From Trinickia violacea (GTDB taxonomy: Bacteria; Pseudomonadota; Gammaproteobacteria; Burkholderiales; Burkholderiaceae), in NCBI RefSeq assembly GCF_005280735.1, contig NZ_CP040077.1, positions 3,472,001-3,536,000 on the forward strand: a stretch of DNA of 64,000 nucleotides, written 5' to 3'. Under the pieces are notes generated by a model that was not told the DNA's origin, did not search any database, and saw only the letters and a list, made by a program, of their open reading frames with translations. Made by a program: the position numbers and the translations under genes. This document shows positions 31,996 to 40,754 of the stretch, one piece after another (position 1 is the stretch's first letter; each line of letters opens with the position of its first letter).

Positions 31996-33378
31996 TTACT
32001 GCCCCGCCACCGTCATCCGCTCGATCAGCACCGAACCGGTCTGCTTGGTGCCGCGCACGATCGTGTCGGCGCCGATCGCGACGACATGCCGGAACATCTC
32101 CTGGAGCGTGCTCGCGACCGTGATCTCCTCGACCGGATACTGGATCTTGCCGTTCTCGACCCAGAATCCCGACGCGCCGCGCGAATAATCGCCCGTCACG
32201 TAGTTGACGCCCTGCCCCATCAACTCGGTCAGCAACAGACCCGTGCCGAGCTTCTTGAGCATCGCTTCGAAATCGTCTTCGGGACGCGTTTGCGAACTCA
32301 AGAGCGAGAGGTTGTGCGAGCCGCCCGCATTGCCCGTCGTCTGCATGCCGAGCTTGCGCGCCGAGTACGTCGACAGGAAGTAGCCTTCGACCACGCCGTC
32401 CTTCACCACGGCGCGCTCTCTCGTGCGCACGCCTTCTTCGTCGAACGGCGCGCTGCCCATCGCGCGCGGCACGTGCGGGTCTTCGACGATCTGCACGTGC
32501 GGCGCGAACACCGGCTTGCCGAGGCTGTCGACGAGAAACGACGTCTTGCGGTAGAGCGCGCCGCCGCTCGTCGCCTGCACGAACGCACCGAGCAGGCCGG
32601 CGGCGAGCGGCGCTTCAAAGAGCACCGGCACCTTGCGCGTATCGAGACCCTTGGCGCCAATCCGCGCGAGCGCGCGCTCGGCCGCATAGCGTCCCACGGC
32701 CTCCGGCGCCGCGAGTTCGGCTGCGCTGCGCTTGGACGAATACCAGTCGTCGCGCTGCATGTTGCGCCCGCTGCCCGCGATCGGCGCGCACGCCACGTAG
32801 TGACGCGAGTACGGATAGCCGTGCAGGAAGCCGCGCGTCGTCGCGAGCACGAACTGCGAATGCTGCGCGGAAACGCTCGCGCCTTCCGAGTTGCGGATCT
32901 GCGGATCGGTCGCGAAGGCGGCGTCTTCGGCGCGGCGGGCCAGCTCGACCGCGTCGTCGGCCGACAAATGCCAGGGATGATACAAATCGAGATCGCGCGG
33001 CGCCGTCTCCAGCAGCTCGGTTTCGGCAAGACCCGCGCAGTTGTCCTCGGCGGTGAAGCGCGCGATGTTATAGGCCGCCGCGACCGTGTCGCGCAGCGCT
33101 TCCGGAGAAAAGTCCGAGGTGCTCGCATTGCCGCGCTTCGCCCCGATGAAGACGGTCACGCCGACCATCTTGTCGCGGTTGTGCTCGATCGTCTCGACCT
33201 CGCCGCGCCGCACCGACACCGACAAGCCATCGCCTTCGGAGATTTCGGTCGCGGCGTCCGTCGCGCCGAGCGACTTCGCGTGACGAAGAATGTCTGACGC
33301 GATCTCTTTCAGTTCGTCCTGGGTATGCGGAAAAAATCGCTGCTTGGCGTCCATGTCTGCTGCCATCGTTGTAGCCAT
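31996..33378 (-). CDS. pmbA: Metalloprotease-like PmbA (TldE)
   Basis: The protein is 460 aa. It has the N-terminal PmbA/TldD domain (EISEGDGLSVSVRRGEVETI) and the conserved C-terminal part (GNAGGSHNLSLLSSQTRPED, then LMGQGVNYVTGDYSRGASGF). With TldD it forms a heterodimeric protease that matures some ribosomal peptides and degrades CcdA; PmbA itself lacks the HEXXH site of TldD. The start at 33378 is the first of three close methionines, so a few codons are uncertain. It is convergent with folA and divergent from darP. Confidence 0.92.
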   Translation of the reverse strand: MATTMAADMDAKQRFFPHTQDELKEIASDILRHAKSLGATDAATEISEGDGLSVSVRRGEVETIEHNRDKMVGVTVFIGAKRGNASTSDFSPEALRDTVAAAYNIARFTAEDNCAGLAETELLETAPRDLDLYHPWHLSADDAVELARRAEDAAFATDPQIRNSEGASVSAQHSQFVLATTRGFLHGYPYSRHYVACAPIAGSGRNMQRDDWYSSKRSAAELAAPEAVGRYAAERALARIGAKGLDTRKVPVLFEAPLAAGLLGAFVQATSGGALYRKTSFLVDSLGKPVFAPHVQIVEDPHVPRAMGSAPFDEEGVRTRERAVVKDGVVEGYFLSTYSARKLGMQTTGNAGGSHNLSLLSSQTRPEDDFEAMLKKLGTGLLLTELMGQGVNYVTGDYSRGASGFWVENGKIQYPVEEITVASTLQEMFRHVVAIGADTIVRGTKQTGSVLIERMTVAGQ

Positions 33379-33641
33379 CCGGTATTGCGCTGCTTATTGA
33401 GCTCTCGTTGAGCTATTGCCGGGCGGTGCCGCCGGGCCTCGAAAGGGGCCGCCGCTGCGCCCATCGGTGTTGCGTTGCGCGGTACGTCACGCATCCCGCG
33501 ATCATAGCAAGGTCCGCGCCGGTTCACCTGCGATTCAATAGAGCGGTAAACCCGGTTCGCGGCGGCAGGCAGGGCCTTGGCCGAATGGCCGACGCCGCGG
33601 TCCGTCCGCGCGTCGACGGGCAAAAGACGCCGCGCGGCACG

Positions 33642-33647
33642 CTACAA
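33642..33647 (+). promoter_or_regulatory. -10 box very close to the darP start
   Basis: TACAAT sits only seven bases before the ATG at 33655 and no SD lies between them (the interval is GCGGGG). If this is the real -10, the mRNA starts at or within a base or two of the ATG, giving a leaderless message. The -35 is not clear. Confidence 0.45.
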
Positions 33648-33654
33648 TGCGGGG

Positions 33655-34275
33655 ATGACACGCAAAACCCGCATTCAACCCATCCATTCCGGCGACGCCG
33701 ACGTCACGGATGACAACGGCTACGATCGCCCCAGCAAATCCCAGCTCAAGCGCGAAATGCACGCGCTGCAGGAGCTGGGCCTGGCGCTCGTTGAACTGCC
33801 CAAAGACGCGCTCAAGCGCATGCCGATGCCGGAGAGCCTCGCCGACGCCGTGCTCGAAGCGCGCCGCATCACCGATCACGAAGGCAGGCGCCGGCAGATC
33901 CAGTACGTCGGCCGCGTGATGCGCTCGCTGAACGAAGACGAAACCGCAGCCTTGCGCCAGGCACTCGACACCTACAACGGTGTCAACAAGGCCGAAACGG
34001 CCAAGCTGCACTGGATCGAGCGCACGCGCGACGCGCTCATCGCGAGCGACGACGCGTTGACCGCTTTCCTGAACCAGCACCCGGCCGCGGATGCCCAAGA
34101 AGGCCGCACATTGATTCGCAACGCGCGCAAAGAGGCGCAGCAAGGCAAGCCGCCGCGCTATTTCCGCGAACTGTTCCAATGGATCAAGACGGTCAGCGCC
34201 GCCGATGGCGACGCCGCTGACGATGACATCGACGACACCGCCGCCGAGGACGACGATGACGACTTCCGCGCGTAA
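33655..34275 (+). CDS. darP: Ribosome-associated DUF615 protein DarP (YjgA)
   Basis: The protein is 206 aa. It begins with a basic stretch, then the DUF615 core PSKSQLKREMHALQELGLAL with LVELPKDALKRMPMPESLAD and RRQIQYVGRVMRSLNEDE. YjgA/DarP associates with the 50S ribosomal subunit and helps its late assembly. The last 25 residues are almost all Asp/Ala/Glu. A longer frame starting at 33577 has no ribosome site. It overlaps the next gene by 20 bases. Divergent from pmbA, this gene pair is conserved in many proteobacteria. Confidence 0.92.
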   Translation: MTRKTRIQPIHSGDADVTDDNGYDRPSKSQLKREMHALQELGLALVELPKDALKRMPMPESLADAVLEARRITDHEGRRRQIQYVGRVMRSLNEDETAALRQALDTYNGVNKAETAKLHWIERTRDALIASDDALTAFLNQHPAADAQEGRTLIRNARKEAQQGKPPRYFRELFQWIKTVSAADGDAADDDIDDTAAEDDDDDFRA

Positions 34276-34900
34276 CCCCGTGCGAAATCGGGTGCGTAAT
34301 CACCCCGACGAAATCCTGATCGGCCTCGTGTCGATCAGCGACCGGGCGTCGAGCGGCGTCTACGAGGACAAGGGGATTCCGTCGCTGGAAACATGGCTCG
34401 CCGGCGCGCTCAAGTCGCCCTGGCGCGGAGAAACGCGCCTGATCCAAGACGACGCCGCCACGATCACCGCCACCCTGATCGAACTCGTCGACGAAGCGGG
34501 GTGCGACCTCGTGCTGACGACCGGCGGCACCGGCCCCGCGCGGCGCGACGTCACGCCCGAGGCCACGCTGGCGGCGGGAACGAAGGAAATGCCCGGTTTC
34601 GGCGAACAAATGCGGCAGATCAGCCTGAATTTCGTGCCCACCGCGATCCTCTCGCGGCAGGTCGCGGTGATTCGCGAAACGCCCGATCACGCGGCGCTGA
34701 TCGTGAACCTGCCGGGTCAGCCGAAATCGATTCAGGAAACGCTGGAAGGGTTGCGCGACGCGTCGGGCGCGGTGAAAGTGCCGGGCATCTTCGCCGCGGT
34801 GCCCTATTGCATCGATTTGATCGGCGGCCCGTACGTCGAGACGAATGACGATGTCGTGGCCGCATTCCGGCCGAAAAGCGCGCGTCGCGAAGCGAAGTAA
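34256..34900 (+). CDS. mog: Molybdopterin adenylyltransferase (Mog/MoaB type)
   Basis: The protein is 214 aa from the ATG at 34256, with GAGGA upstream inside the darP end. EILIGLVSISDRASSGVYED (residues about 20-39) and DLVLTTGGTGPARRDVTPEA (about 85-104) are the MoaB/Mog molybdopterin-binding motifs. It adenylates molybdopterin before molybdate insertion. MoaB is a close alternative name; the VYEDKGIPSLETWL segment favours Mog. The 20-bp overlap with darP suggests coupled translation. Confidence 0.88.
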   Translation: MTTSARNPVRNRVRNHPDEILIGLVSISDRASSGVYEDKGIPSLETWLAGALKSPWRGETRLIQDDAATITATLIELVDEAGCDLVLTTGGTGPARRDVTPEATLAAGTKEMPGFGEQMRQISLNFVPTAILSRQVAVIRETPDHAALIVNLPGQPKSIQETLEGLRDASGAVKVPGIFAAVPYCIDLIGGPYVETNDDVVAAFRPKSARREAK

Positions 34901-34902
34901 CC

Positions 34903-34938
34903 GGCGGGCCGCCCATTGTCCGAGCCGCCCGCCTTTTT
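34903..34938 (+). terminator. Terminator between mog and orn
   Basis: GGCGGGC (34903-34909) pairs with GCCCGCC (34927-34933), followed by TTTTT (34934-34938). It ends the darP-mog unit and faces the convergent orn. Confidence 0.85.
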
Positions 34939-34952
34939 CATCGAATGACCTC

Positions 34953-35570
34953 TTACGCGCCTTCAGACGGCTCGCTCGGCGCACTCGCTGCCGGAATCAA
35001 AAAGTGCTCGCGGTAATACTTGAGTTCGTCGATCGACTCGTGGATATCGGCGAGCGCGGTATGCATCGCCCGCTTCTGAAAACCCTTGTAGATCGCCGGC
35101 TGCCAGCGGCGGCAGAGTTCCTTGAGCGTGCTCACGTCGAGGTTGCGATAGTGAAAGAAGCGCTCGAGTTCCGGCATCCAGCGCGCCATGAAGCGGCGGT
35201 CCTGGCAAATCGAATTGCCGCACATCGGCGACTTGCCGGGCGGCACGTACGCTCCGAGAAACGCGCGGATCTGCTCGGCCGCATCGTCCTCGGTCACCGT
35301 GGATGCGCGCACGCGCTCGATCAGGCCCGAGCGGCCGTGCGTGTTCTTGTTCCACTCGTCCATCTTGCCGAGCGTTTCGTCGCTCTGGTGGATGGCCAGC
35401 ACCGGGCCTTCGACGGCCACGTCGAGCGTCGAATTGGTCACGACCACGGCGATCTCGATGATGCGGTCGGTGTCGGGCTCGAGACCCGTCATTTCCATGT
35501 CGAGCCAGACGAGGTTCATCTCGCTGCGAACGAGCGTCGGCTCGCCGACGGATTCGAGAATGTCAGTCAT
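34953..35570 (-). CDS. orn: Oligoribonuclease
   Basis: The protein is 205 aa. The DEDDh exonuclease motifs are visible: LVWLDMEMTGLEPDTDRIIE (residues 20-39, Asp and Glu metal ligands), GNSICQDRRFMARWMPELE (Exo II) and KRAMHTALADIHESIDELKY (Exo III, catalytic His/Asp). It degrades 2-5-nt RNAs to mononucleotides, including the pGpG product of cyclic di-GMP breakdown, which links it loosely to the VpsR-type activators. The ATG at 35570 begins MTDILE; the longer frame upstream overlaps the opposite gene. Confidence 0.95.
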   Translation of the reverse strand: MTDILESVGEPTLVRSEMNLVWLDMEMTGLEPDTDRIIEIAVVVTNSTLDVAVEGPVLAIHQSDETLGKMDEWNKNTHGRSGLIERVRASTVTEDDAAEQIRAFLGAYVPPGKSPMCGNSICQDRRFMARWMPELERFFHYRNLDVSTLKELCRRWQPAIYKGFQKRAMHTALADIHESIDELKYYREHFLIPAASAPSEPSEGA

Positions 35571-35735
35571 GAATTGCAACCTTGTTTGATGAAGCGCTGT
35601 CGCGGCGACGGGGCAGAGCATGACCCGCGCCGGCCGATGTCCGCGAACCGCCGACCTGCCGCGATTCGGGTGCAAAAGCGCTCGCCGGATCGGCAAGCCC
35701 CTATAATTCTCGCATAGATACAACAGGTTCCCTCG

Positions 35736-36995
35736 ATGTCCACTCTCGCCTTCACCATCCTGTTCGCGGCCGCCGTGCTGGCAATGGTCGGCACGAAGCT
35801 CTGGCTCGCATCGCGCCAGATCCGCTTCGTCGCGGCGCACCGCGGCCAGGTCCCCGAGCAATTTGCCGGCACGATCGCGCTCGCCGCGCACCAGCGCGCC
35901 GCCGACTACACGATCGAGCGCACGCGGCTCACGATGCTCGAAGTGATCGTCAGCGCCGCCGTGCTGATCGCGCTCACGCTGCTCGGCGGCGTCGCGGCGA
36001 TCAACAGCTTGGTTTCGAACTGGCTCGGCGAGGGCTACCTAGGGCAGATCGGGCTCGTCGCGGTCGTCATTGCGATTACGAGCGCGATCGACCTGCCGTT
36101 CGACTACTACCGCCAGTTCGTCGTCGAGGAACGCTTCGGCTTCAATCGGATGACGAAGCGCATTTTCTTCACCGATCTCGCCAAGGGCATCCTGCTCGGC
36201 GCGGCGCTCGGCCTGCCGCTTCTGTTCGTCTTGCTGTGGCTCATGAACCAGGCGGGCAGCCTGTGGTGGCTGTGGGCGTGGGTCGTGCTCGTCGCGTTCC
36301 AGATGCTGGTGCTCGTGCTCTATCCGACGTTCATCGCCCCGCTCTTCAACAAGTTCGAGCCGCTGACCGACGATGCCCTGAAAAGCCGCATCGAAGCGCT
36401 CATGAAGCGCTGCGGCTTCGCTGCGAAGGGTCTCTTCGTGATGGACGGCAGCCGCCGCTCCGCGCACGGCAACGCGTACTTCACGGGCTTCGGCGCCGCC
36501 AAGCGGATCGTGTTCTTCGATACGCTGCTCGCGCGGCTCTCGGGCAGCGAGATCGAAGCGGTGCTCGCGCATGAGCTCGGCCACTTCAAGCGCCGCCACG
36601 TGATCAAGCGCATGATCGTCACGTTCGCGATCAGCCTCGCGATGCTCGCGCTGCTCGGCTGGCTCACCCAGCGCGTCTGGTTCTACGAGGGGCTCGGCGT
36701 GCAGCCGTCGATGACGGGCAGCAACAGCGGCCTCGCCCTCGTGCTGTTCTTCCTCGCGCTGCCGGTATTCATGTTCTTCGTGACGCCGCTTGGCAGCCTG
36801 AGCTCGCGCAAGCACGAATTCGAGGCCGACGCGTTCGCGGCAAGCCAGACCGGCGCGCAAGACCTGGTCAATGCGCTCGTCAAGCTGTATGAAGACAACG
36901 CGTCGACGCTCACGCCCGACCCGCTCTACACCGCGTTCTACTATTCGCATCCGCCGGCCTCGCAGCGGATCGACCGACTGTTGCGGCACGCATGA
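35736..36995 (+). CDS. M48-family membrane metallopeptidase (Ste24/CAAX protease-like)
   Basis: The protein is 419 aa with membrane helices near residues 1-20, 65-90, 100-120, 145-185, 285-305 and 325-350. The zinc site is LAHELGHFKRRH (HEXXH, about residues 280-284) with the third ligand in KHEFEADAFA. This length and the N-terminal CAAX-protease part place it in the Ste24-like branch, not short HtpX. In bacteria these clear misfolded or signal-peptide-like membrane substrates. A TATAAT at 35702-35707 is a fair -10. Its stop overlaps the rsgA start (ATGA). Confidence 0.9.
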   Translation: MSTLAFTILFAAAVLAMVGTKLWLASRQIRFVAAHRGQVPEQFAGTIALAAHQRAADYTIERTRLTMLEVIVSAAVLIALTLLGGVAAINSLVSNWLGEGYLGQIGLVAVVIAITSAIDLPFDYYRQFVVEERFGFNRMTKRIFFTDLAKGILLGAALGLPLLFVLLWLMNQAGSLWWLWAWVVLVAFQMLVLVLYPTFIAPLFNKFEPLTDDALKSRIEALMKRCGFAAKGLFVMDGSRRSAHGNAYFTGFGAAKRIVFFDTLLARLSGSEIEAVLAHELGHFKRRHVIKRMIVTFAISLAMLALLGWLTQRVWFYEGLGVQPSMTGSNSGLALVLFFLALPVFMFFVTPLGSLSSRKHEFEADAFAASQTGAQDLVNALVKLYEDNASTLTPDPLYTAFYYSHPPASQRIDRLLRHA

Positions 36996-37930
36996 GCGGC
37001 CGCCCCGCGAAAACCGCGCGCAGCACGAACGCCGCTGCGCGCGCCGAAGGACTTGTCATCGCCGCACACGGACGCCACTACGTCGTCGCACCCGACGGCG
37101 ACGGCGCGCTTCTGCAATGCTTCCCGCGCGGCAAGAAAAGCGAGGTTGCGGTCGGCGATCGCGTCGTCTACGAGTTGACGTCGGTGGATCAAGGCGTAAT
37201 CGTCGAGATCGGCGAGCGCCGCAACCTGCTGTATCGCTCGGATCAATACAAGTCGAAGCTCTTCGCCGCGAATCTCGATCAGTTGCTGATCGTGCTCGCC
37301 ACCGAGCCGCATTTCAGCGAAGACCTGCTCGGCCGCGCGCTGATCGCCGCCGAGGCCAATACGCTCAAGCCCCTGATCGTGCTCAACAAGACCGATGTCG
37401 AGGCCGCCCTGCCGGCGGCGCGCGCACGGCTCGAGCCGTATCGCGCGCTCGGCTACGAGGTACTGGAACTGTCGATCAAGACACAGCCCGACGCGGCTCG
37501 TGAAATCCTGGCCGAGCATCTGCACGATCACGCGACGCTGCTGCTCGGCCAATCGGGCATGGGCAAGTCGACGCTCGTGAACCTGCTCGTGCCCGACGCC
37601 GATGTGGCAACGCGCGAAATTTCGACCGCGCTCAACAGCGGCCGCCACACGACGACCTTCACCCGCCTCTACCCGATGTCCACGGGCGGCGCGCTGATCG
37701 ATTCGCCGGGCTTCCAGGAGTTCGGCCTTTACCACCTGACCGAAGGCCGCCTGGAGCGCGCGTTTCCCGAGTTTCGGCCGCTCCTCGCGCACTGCCGCTT
37801 CTACAACTGCCACCACCTGCACGAGCCGGGCTGCGCGATACTGGAAGCGATCGCGGACGGTCGCGTCTCGCCCGAGCGGCATGCGCTCTACGCGCAACTG
37901 GTGCACGAGGCGAGCCAGATCGTTCGCTGA
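36992..37930 (+). CDS. rsgA: Ribosome small-subunit-dependent GTPase RsgA
   Basis: The protein is 312 aa. It has an OB-fold N-terminus, then a circularly permuted GTPase: G4 (LNKTDVE) comes before G1 (GQSGMGKSTLVN) and G3 (DSPGFQEFG). A zinc knuckle (CRFYNCHHLHEPGC) lies near residue 268. RsgA checks late 30S maturation and releases RbfA. The four-base ATGA overlap with the protease gene indicates coupled translation. Confidence 0.95.
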   Translation: MSGRPAKTARSTNAAARAEGLVIAAHGRHYVVAPDGDGALLQCFPRGKKSEVAVGDRVVYELTSVDQGVIVEIGERRNLLYRSDQYKSKLFAANLDQLLIVLATEPHFSEDLLGRALIAAEANTLKPLIVLNKTDVEAALPAARARLEPYRALGYEVLELSIKTQPDAAREILAEHLHDHATLLLGQSGMGKSTLVNLLVPDADVATREISTALNSGRHTTTFTRLYPMSTGGALIDSPGFQEFGLYHLTEGRLERAFPEFRPLLAHCRFYNCHHLHEPGCAILEAIADGRVSPERHALYAQLVHEASQIVR

Positions 37931-37995
37931 GTCCAGACGTAAGCGCTCGCCGCTTAGCTTCCCCAGCCCTTCGACAAAAGGCCCTCGCCCCCACC

Positions 37996-38319
37996 ATGCT
38001 GCGATTGATGCACGCCCCCAATCCGGTCATCGGCCAGCACTGGGTCAACGTGCTGGCGGCCGCGGGAATCCCATGCGAGCTGCACAACCGCTATTTGAAC
38101 GGCGCCATGGGCGAGATCCCGGCAGATCAGTGCGCGCCGGAACTGTGGCTCGTCGACGAGCGTGACGAGGCGCTGGCAAGAAGGCTGATCGAAGCGGCTT
38201 TAAAAGGGCCGCCGGCCGGTGCGGCGACTTGGCGATGCCACGCATGTGGCGAGACGCTCGAAGCGCAATTCACGCAATGCTGGCAGTGTGGAGCAACACG
38301 CGATCCGCGAGAGGAGTGA
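37996..38319 (+). CDS. DUF2007-like protein with zinc-ribbon end
   Basis: The protein is 107 aa. It has an N-terminal ferredoxin-like DUF2007 part (MLRLMHAPNPVIGQHWVNVL, AAAGIPCELHN) and a C-terminal CHACGETLEAQFTQCWQCG with two CxxC pairs, a zinc ribbon. DUF2007 proteins are signal-transducing-like and poorly characterised. It follows rsgA after 65 bp on the same strand and is probably the last gene of that operon. Confidence 0.82.
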   Translation: MLRLMHAPNPVIGQHWVNVLAAAGIPCELHNRYLNGAMGEIPADQCAPELWLVDERDEALARRLIEAALKGPPAGAATWRCHACGETLEAQFTQCWQCGATRDPREE

Positions 38320-38376
38320 GAAACGATGTGCCGCCCCCTCTCGGCCGGCACATCGGTATGGAGCGTTCTCGACGGC

Positions 38377-39315
38377 TTACGACACCCAGACGGCGATCGT
38401 CAGCATCAGCAACAGAATCATCCAGAGGATGACCGCACGCCACACGAGCCCGACGGCCGATTGCAGCGTGCGCGGCGTGCAATCGTCGCCGACCGACATC
38501 GGGCCACCATCGCCGACCGCCAGCGCATCGAGGCTCGACGGCTCCGCAAGCGGTCCGGCGAGCCGTGCGCCTAGCGCCCCGCTGCCTGCAGCAAGCAGCA
38601 CGCCGTCGTTCACATCCGGCCACTGGCGCGAATGATTGCGCCAGGCGTAAATCGCGTCTTCAAAATTGCCGACGATCGCAAAACCGAGCGACGTGAGCCG
38701 CGCCGGCACCCAATCGATCACAAAGAACGCGCGCTGGGCAAAGTTCGAAAACGCCACGGTACGCTCGTCCGTCGGCGCAGACCACGAACGCGCGAGATAT
38801 TCGGCGATCCGGTACAGCACGGCGCCAGCCGGCCCGATCGGCACCAAAAACCAGAAGAACACGCCGAACACGTGCCGGTGCGATGCGACAACCGCATGAA
38901 TCAGCGTATGCCGGACAATTTCGCCGACCGGCATATCGACGGTATCCATGCCGGTCCATTCGTTGAGAATTTCCCGCGCGCGCGGCACGTCGTCGTTATT
39001 TAACGCGAGGTGAATATCGGTGAAGTAATGGCTGAATTGCCGAAACCCGAGCGTGAAATAAACAATCACGACGTTCCAGAGAAACGCCAGGACGAAATTG
39101 ATGTGATAAAGGACGTAATAGACGAGCGCGACAGCAAGCGTCCACGGCAGCACGACGACAAGCCACGCCAGAATCCCATGCTTTTTCTTGCCGGCGTCGA
39201 AGCCGTGCGCCGCCGACTCCGCATGATATTGAAGCAGCGCGAACACCGGATTGTTCGGCGACAGCGCACGCATCTGTTCGATTATTAGAGCCAGCAATAC
39301 GGAGAAAAAAGTCAT
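38377..39315 (-). CDS. CobD/CbiB-family membrane protein
   Basis: The protein is 312 aa with about five hydrophobic segments and the conserved MTFFSVLLALIIEQMRALSP start, ALNNDDVPRAREILNEWTG and FVIDWVPARLTSLGFAIVGN. The last two are hallmarks of the CobD/CbiB family. True CbiB attaches aminopropanol to cobyric acid, but no cobalamin genes are nearby, and stand-alone members of this type in Burkholderiaceae (sometimes compared with AmpE) may have a different role. It is convergent with the rsgA operon. Confidence 0.85.
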   Translation of the reverse strand: MTFFSVLLALIIEQMRALSPNNPVFALLQYHAESAAHGFDAGKKKHGILAWLVVVLPWTLAVALVYYVLYHINFVLAFLWNVVIVYFTLGFRQFSHYFTDIHLALNNDDVPRAREILNEWTGMDTVDMPVGEIVRHTLIHAVVASHRHVFGVFFWFLVPIGPAGAVLYRIAEYLARSWSAPTDERTVAFSNFAQRAFFVIDWVPARLTSLGFAIVGNFEDAIYAWRNHSRQWPDVNDGVLLAAGSGALGARLAGPLAEPSSLDALAVGDGGPMSVGDDCTPRTLQSAVGLVWRAVILWMILLLMLTIAVWVS

Positions 39316-39432
39316 GCGAAGCGCCGTGCTATTTCGGGTTTTTGCGGTTGTCGTGTAACGATATCACAGGGTCAGAGCATTGGAACGAACGGCGCCGCGC
39401 GACCTCGGCGAATACGGCCGGCTCAAGTCGAT

Positions 39433-40122
39433 TCAAGCGGCGAGAAACCGATAGAAATTGCGCAACATGCCGGCAGTTGCTCCCCAAATGAAATAGTCCC
39501 CGCCCACTTCGCCGCGCGGATAAGGCATTGCAAAAAAACGACGCTCGCCGCCGTCCCAGCGCACGAGGCGCACTTCGTGATGGGCAGGGTTCATCAGGAA
39601 CGCGAGCGGCACCTCGAAGATTTCGGCGACTTCGAAAGTATCGGGGTGCAAGGTGAACGGCGTATGCACGAGCCCGACGACAGGCGTCACGCTAAACCCG
39701 GTGCCCGTCAAATAGTCGGGCAGCGCCCCCAGGACCTCGACTCGCTCCGGCGCCAGCCCCACTTCTTCCTGCGCCTCCCGCAACGCGGTGTCCGCAGCGC
39801 TGGTGTCCTCCGGCTCGCGCCGGCCGCCCGGAAAACTCACTTGACCGGCATGATCGTTTAGATGATCGGCGCGCTGCGTGAGCAGCACAGTCAACCCCGA
39901 TTCGCGCACGACGATTGGCACGAGCACCGCCGCTTCGCGCGGGTCGCCGTCTTCCGGCAGCCAGCGCACTTCCCTCGGTTCCGGCTCCCAGTCGAGTGGC
40001 GCGTGAAAGCGCGCACGCAACCAGTCCGCGGTCAGGCGCTCAGACGCGAGAGCCGGCAAATCGGCGCCGGTGGATTCGATGGACTGGATTTCGGGATTAA
40101 AAATGGGGCGCGGACGAATCAA
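39433..40122 (-). CDS. Nudix-type CoA pyrophosphatase (NudL-like)
   Basis: The protein is 229 aa. The Nudix box is GGRREPEDTSAADTALREAQ followed by EEVGL, and LTQRADHLNDHAGQVSFPGG just before it is the UPF0035 signature specific to CoA pyrophosphatases. It hydrolyses CoA and acyl-CoA to phosphopantetheine and 3',5'-ADP. The frame is followed by 117 bp to the CobD/CbiB-like gene start. It is transcribed in the same direction as the ribosomal operon but lies downstream of the rplS terminator. Confidence 0.92.
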   Translation of the reverse strand: MIRPRPIFNPEIQSIESTGADLPALASERLTADWLRARFHAPLDWEPEPREVRWLPEDGDPREAAVLVPIVVRESGLTVLLTQRADHLNDHAGQVSFPGGRREPEDTSAADTALREAQEEVGLAPERVEVLGALPDYLTGTGFSVTPVVGLVHTPFTLHPDTFEVAEIFEVPLAFLMNPAHHEVRLVRWDGGERRFFAMPYPRGEVGGDYFIWGATAGMLRNFYRFLAA

Positions 40123-40172
40123 CGGCGGTCTCGTGACGATCGTTTGGGATAGTGGCTATTGTGACCCACCAA

Positions 40173-40202
40173 CAAAAAAAGCACCCGGGACGGGTGCTTT
40201 TT
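40173..40202 (-). terminator. Terminator of the rpsP-rimM-trmD-rplS operon
   Basis: GCACCCG (40181-40187) pairs with CGGGTGC (40191-40197) with an A-run before and a T-run after, giving a usable terminator for minus-strand transcripts ending rplS. Confidence 0.9.
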
Positions 40203-40218
40203 CTTACAGCTTTTACGC

Positions 40219-40599
40219 TCAGGACGCTTCGCGGTCTTTCGACACCAGCTTTTCCTTGATCCGGGCCGACTTGCCCGAACGCTCGCGCAGGTAGTACAGC
40301 TTCGCGCGACGGACGTCGCCGCGACGCTTCACAACGATGCTTGCCAACAGCGGCGAGTACGTCTGGAACGTACGCTCGACGCCTTCGCCCGACGAAATCT
40401 TGCGGACGATGAACGACGAGTTGAGACCGCGGTTACGCTTCGCGATCACGACGCCTTCGTAGGCCTGAACACGCTTACGGGTACCTTCAACCACGTTCAC
40501 GTTCACGATCACCGTATCGCCAGGGGCGAATTCGGGGATGGTCTTGCCTGCGAGCGAACGCTCGATTTCTTCCTGCTCGAGTTTTGCAATCAGATTCAT
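40219..40599 (-). CDS. rplS: 50S ribosomal protein L19
   Basis: The protein is 126 aa starting MNLIAKLEQEEIERSLAGKT, with the L19 core FAPGDTVIVNVNVVEGTRKR and the family end KRRGDVRRAKLYYLRERSGK. L19 sits at the 30S-50S interface. A GTG one codon earlier (40602) is possible, but ATG at 40599 is the family start. It is the last gene of the conserved rpsP-rimM-trmD-rplS operon. Confidence 0.97.
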   Translation of the reverse strand: MNLIAKLEQEEIERSLAGKTIPEFAPGDTVIVNVNVVEGTRKRVQAYEGVVIAKRNRGLNSSFIVRKISSGEGVERTFQTYSPLLASIVVKRRGDVRRAKLYYLRERSGKSARIKEKLVSKDREAS

Positions 40600-40754
40600 C
40601 ACTGACTCCTAATGCCATCTTGTCGGCGTTCGTACCTGCCTTGCACCAAGTCCAGCCAGCGCGCGGCACGGCCCCGATAGAGGATGGGTTCACATCTGGC
40701 ACCGCACACGCATGTGCGGCACCGCCTATGTCTTGCGAACGAGTGCCGAAGGGG

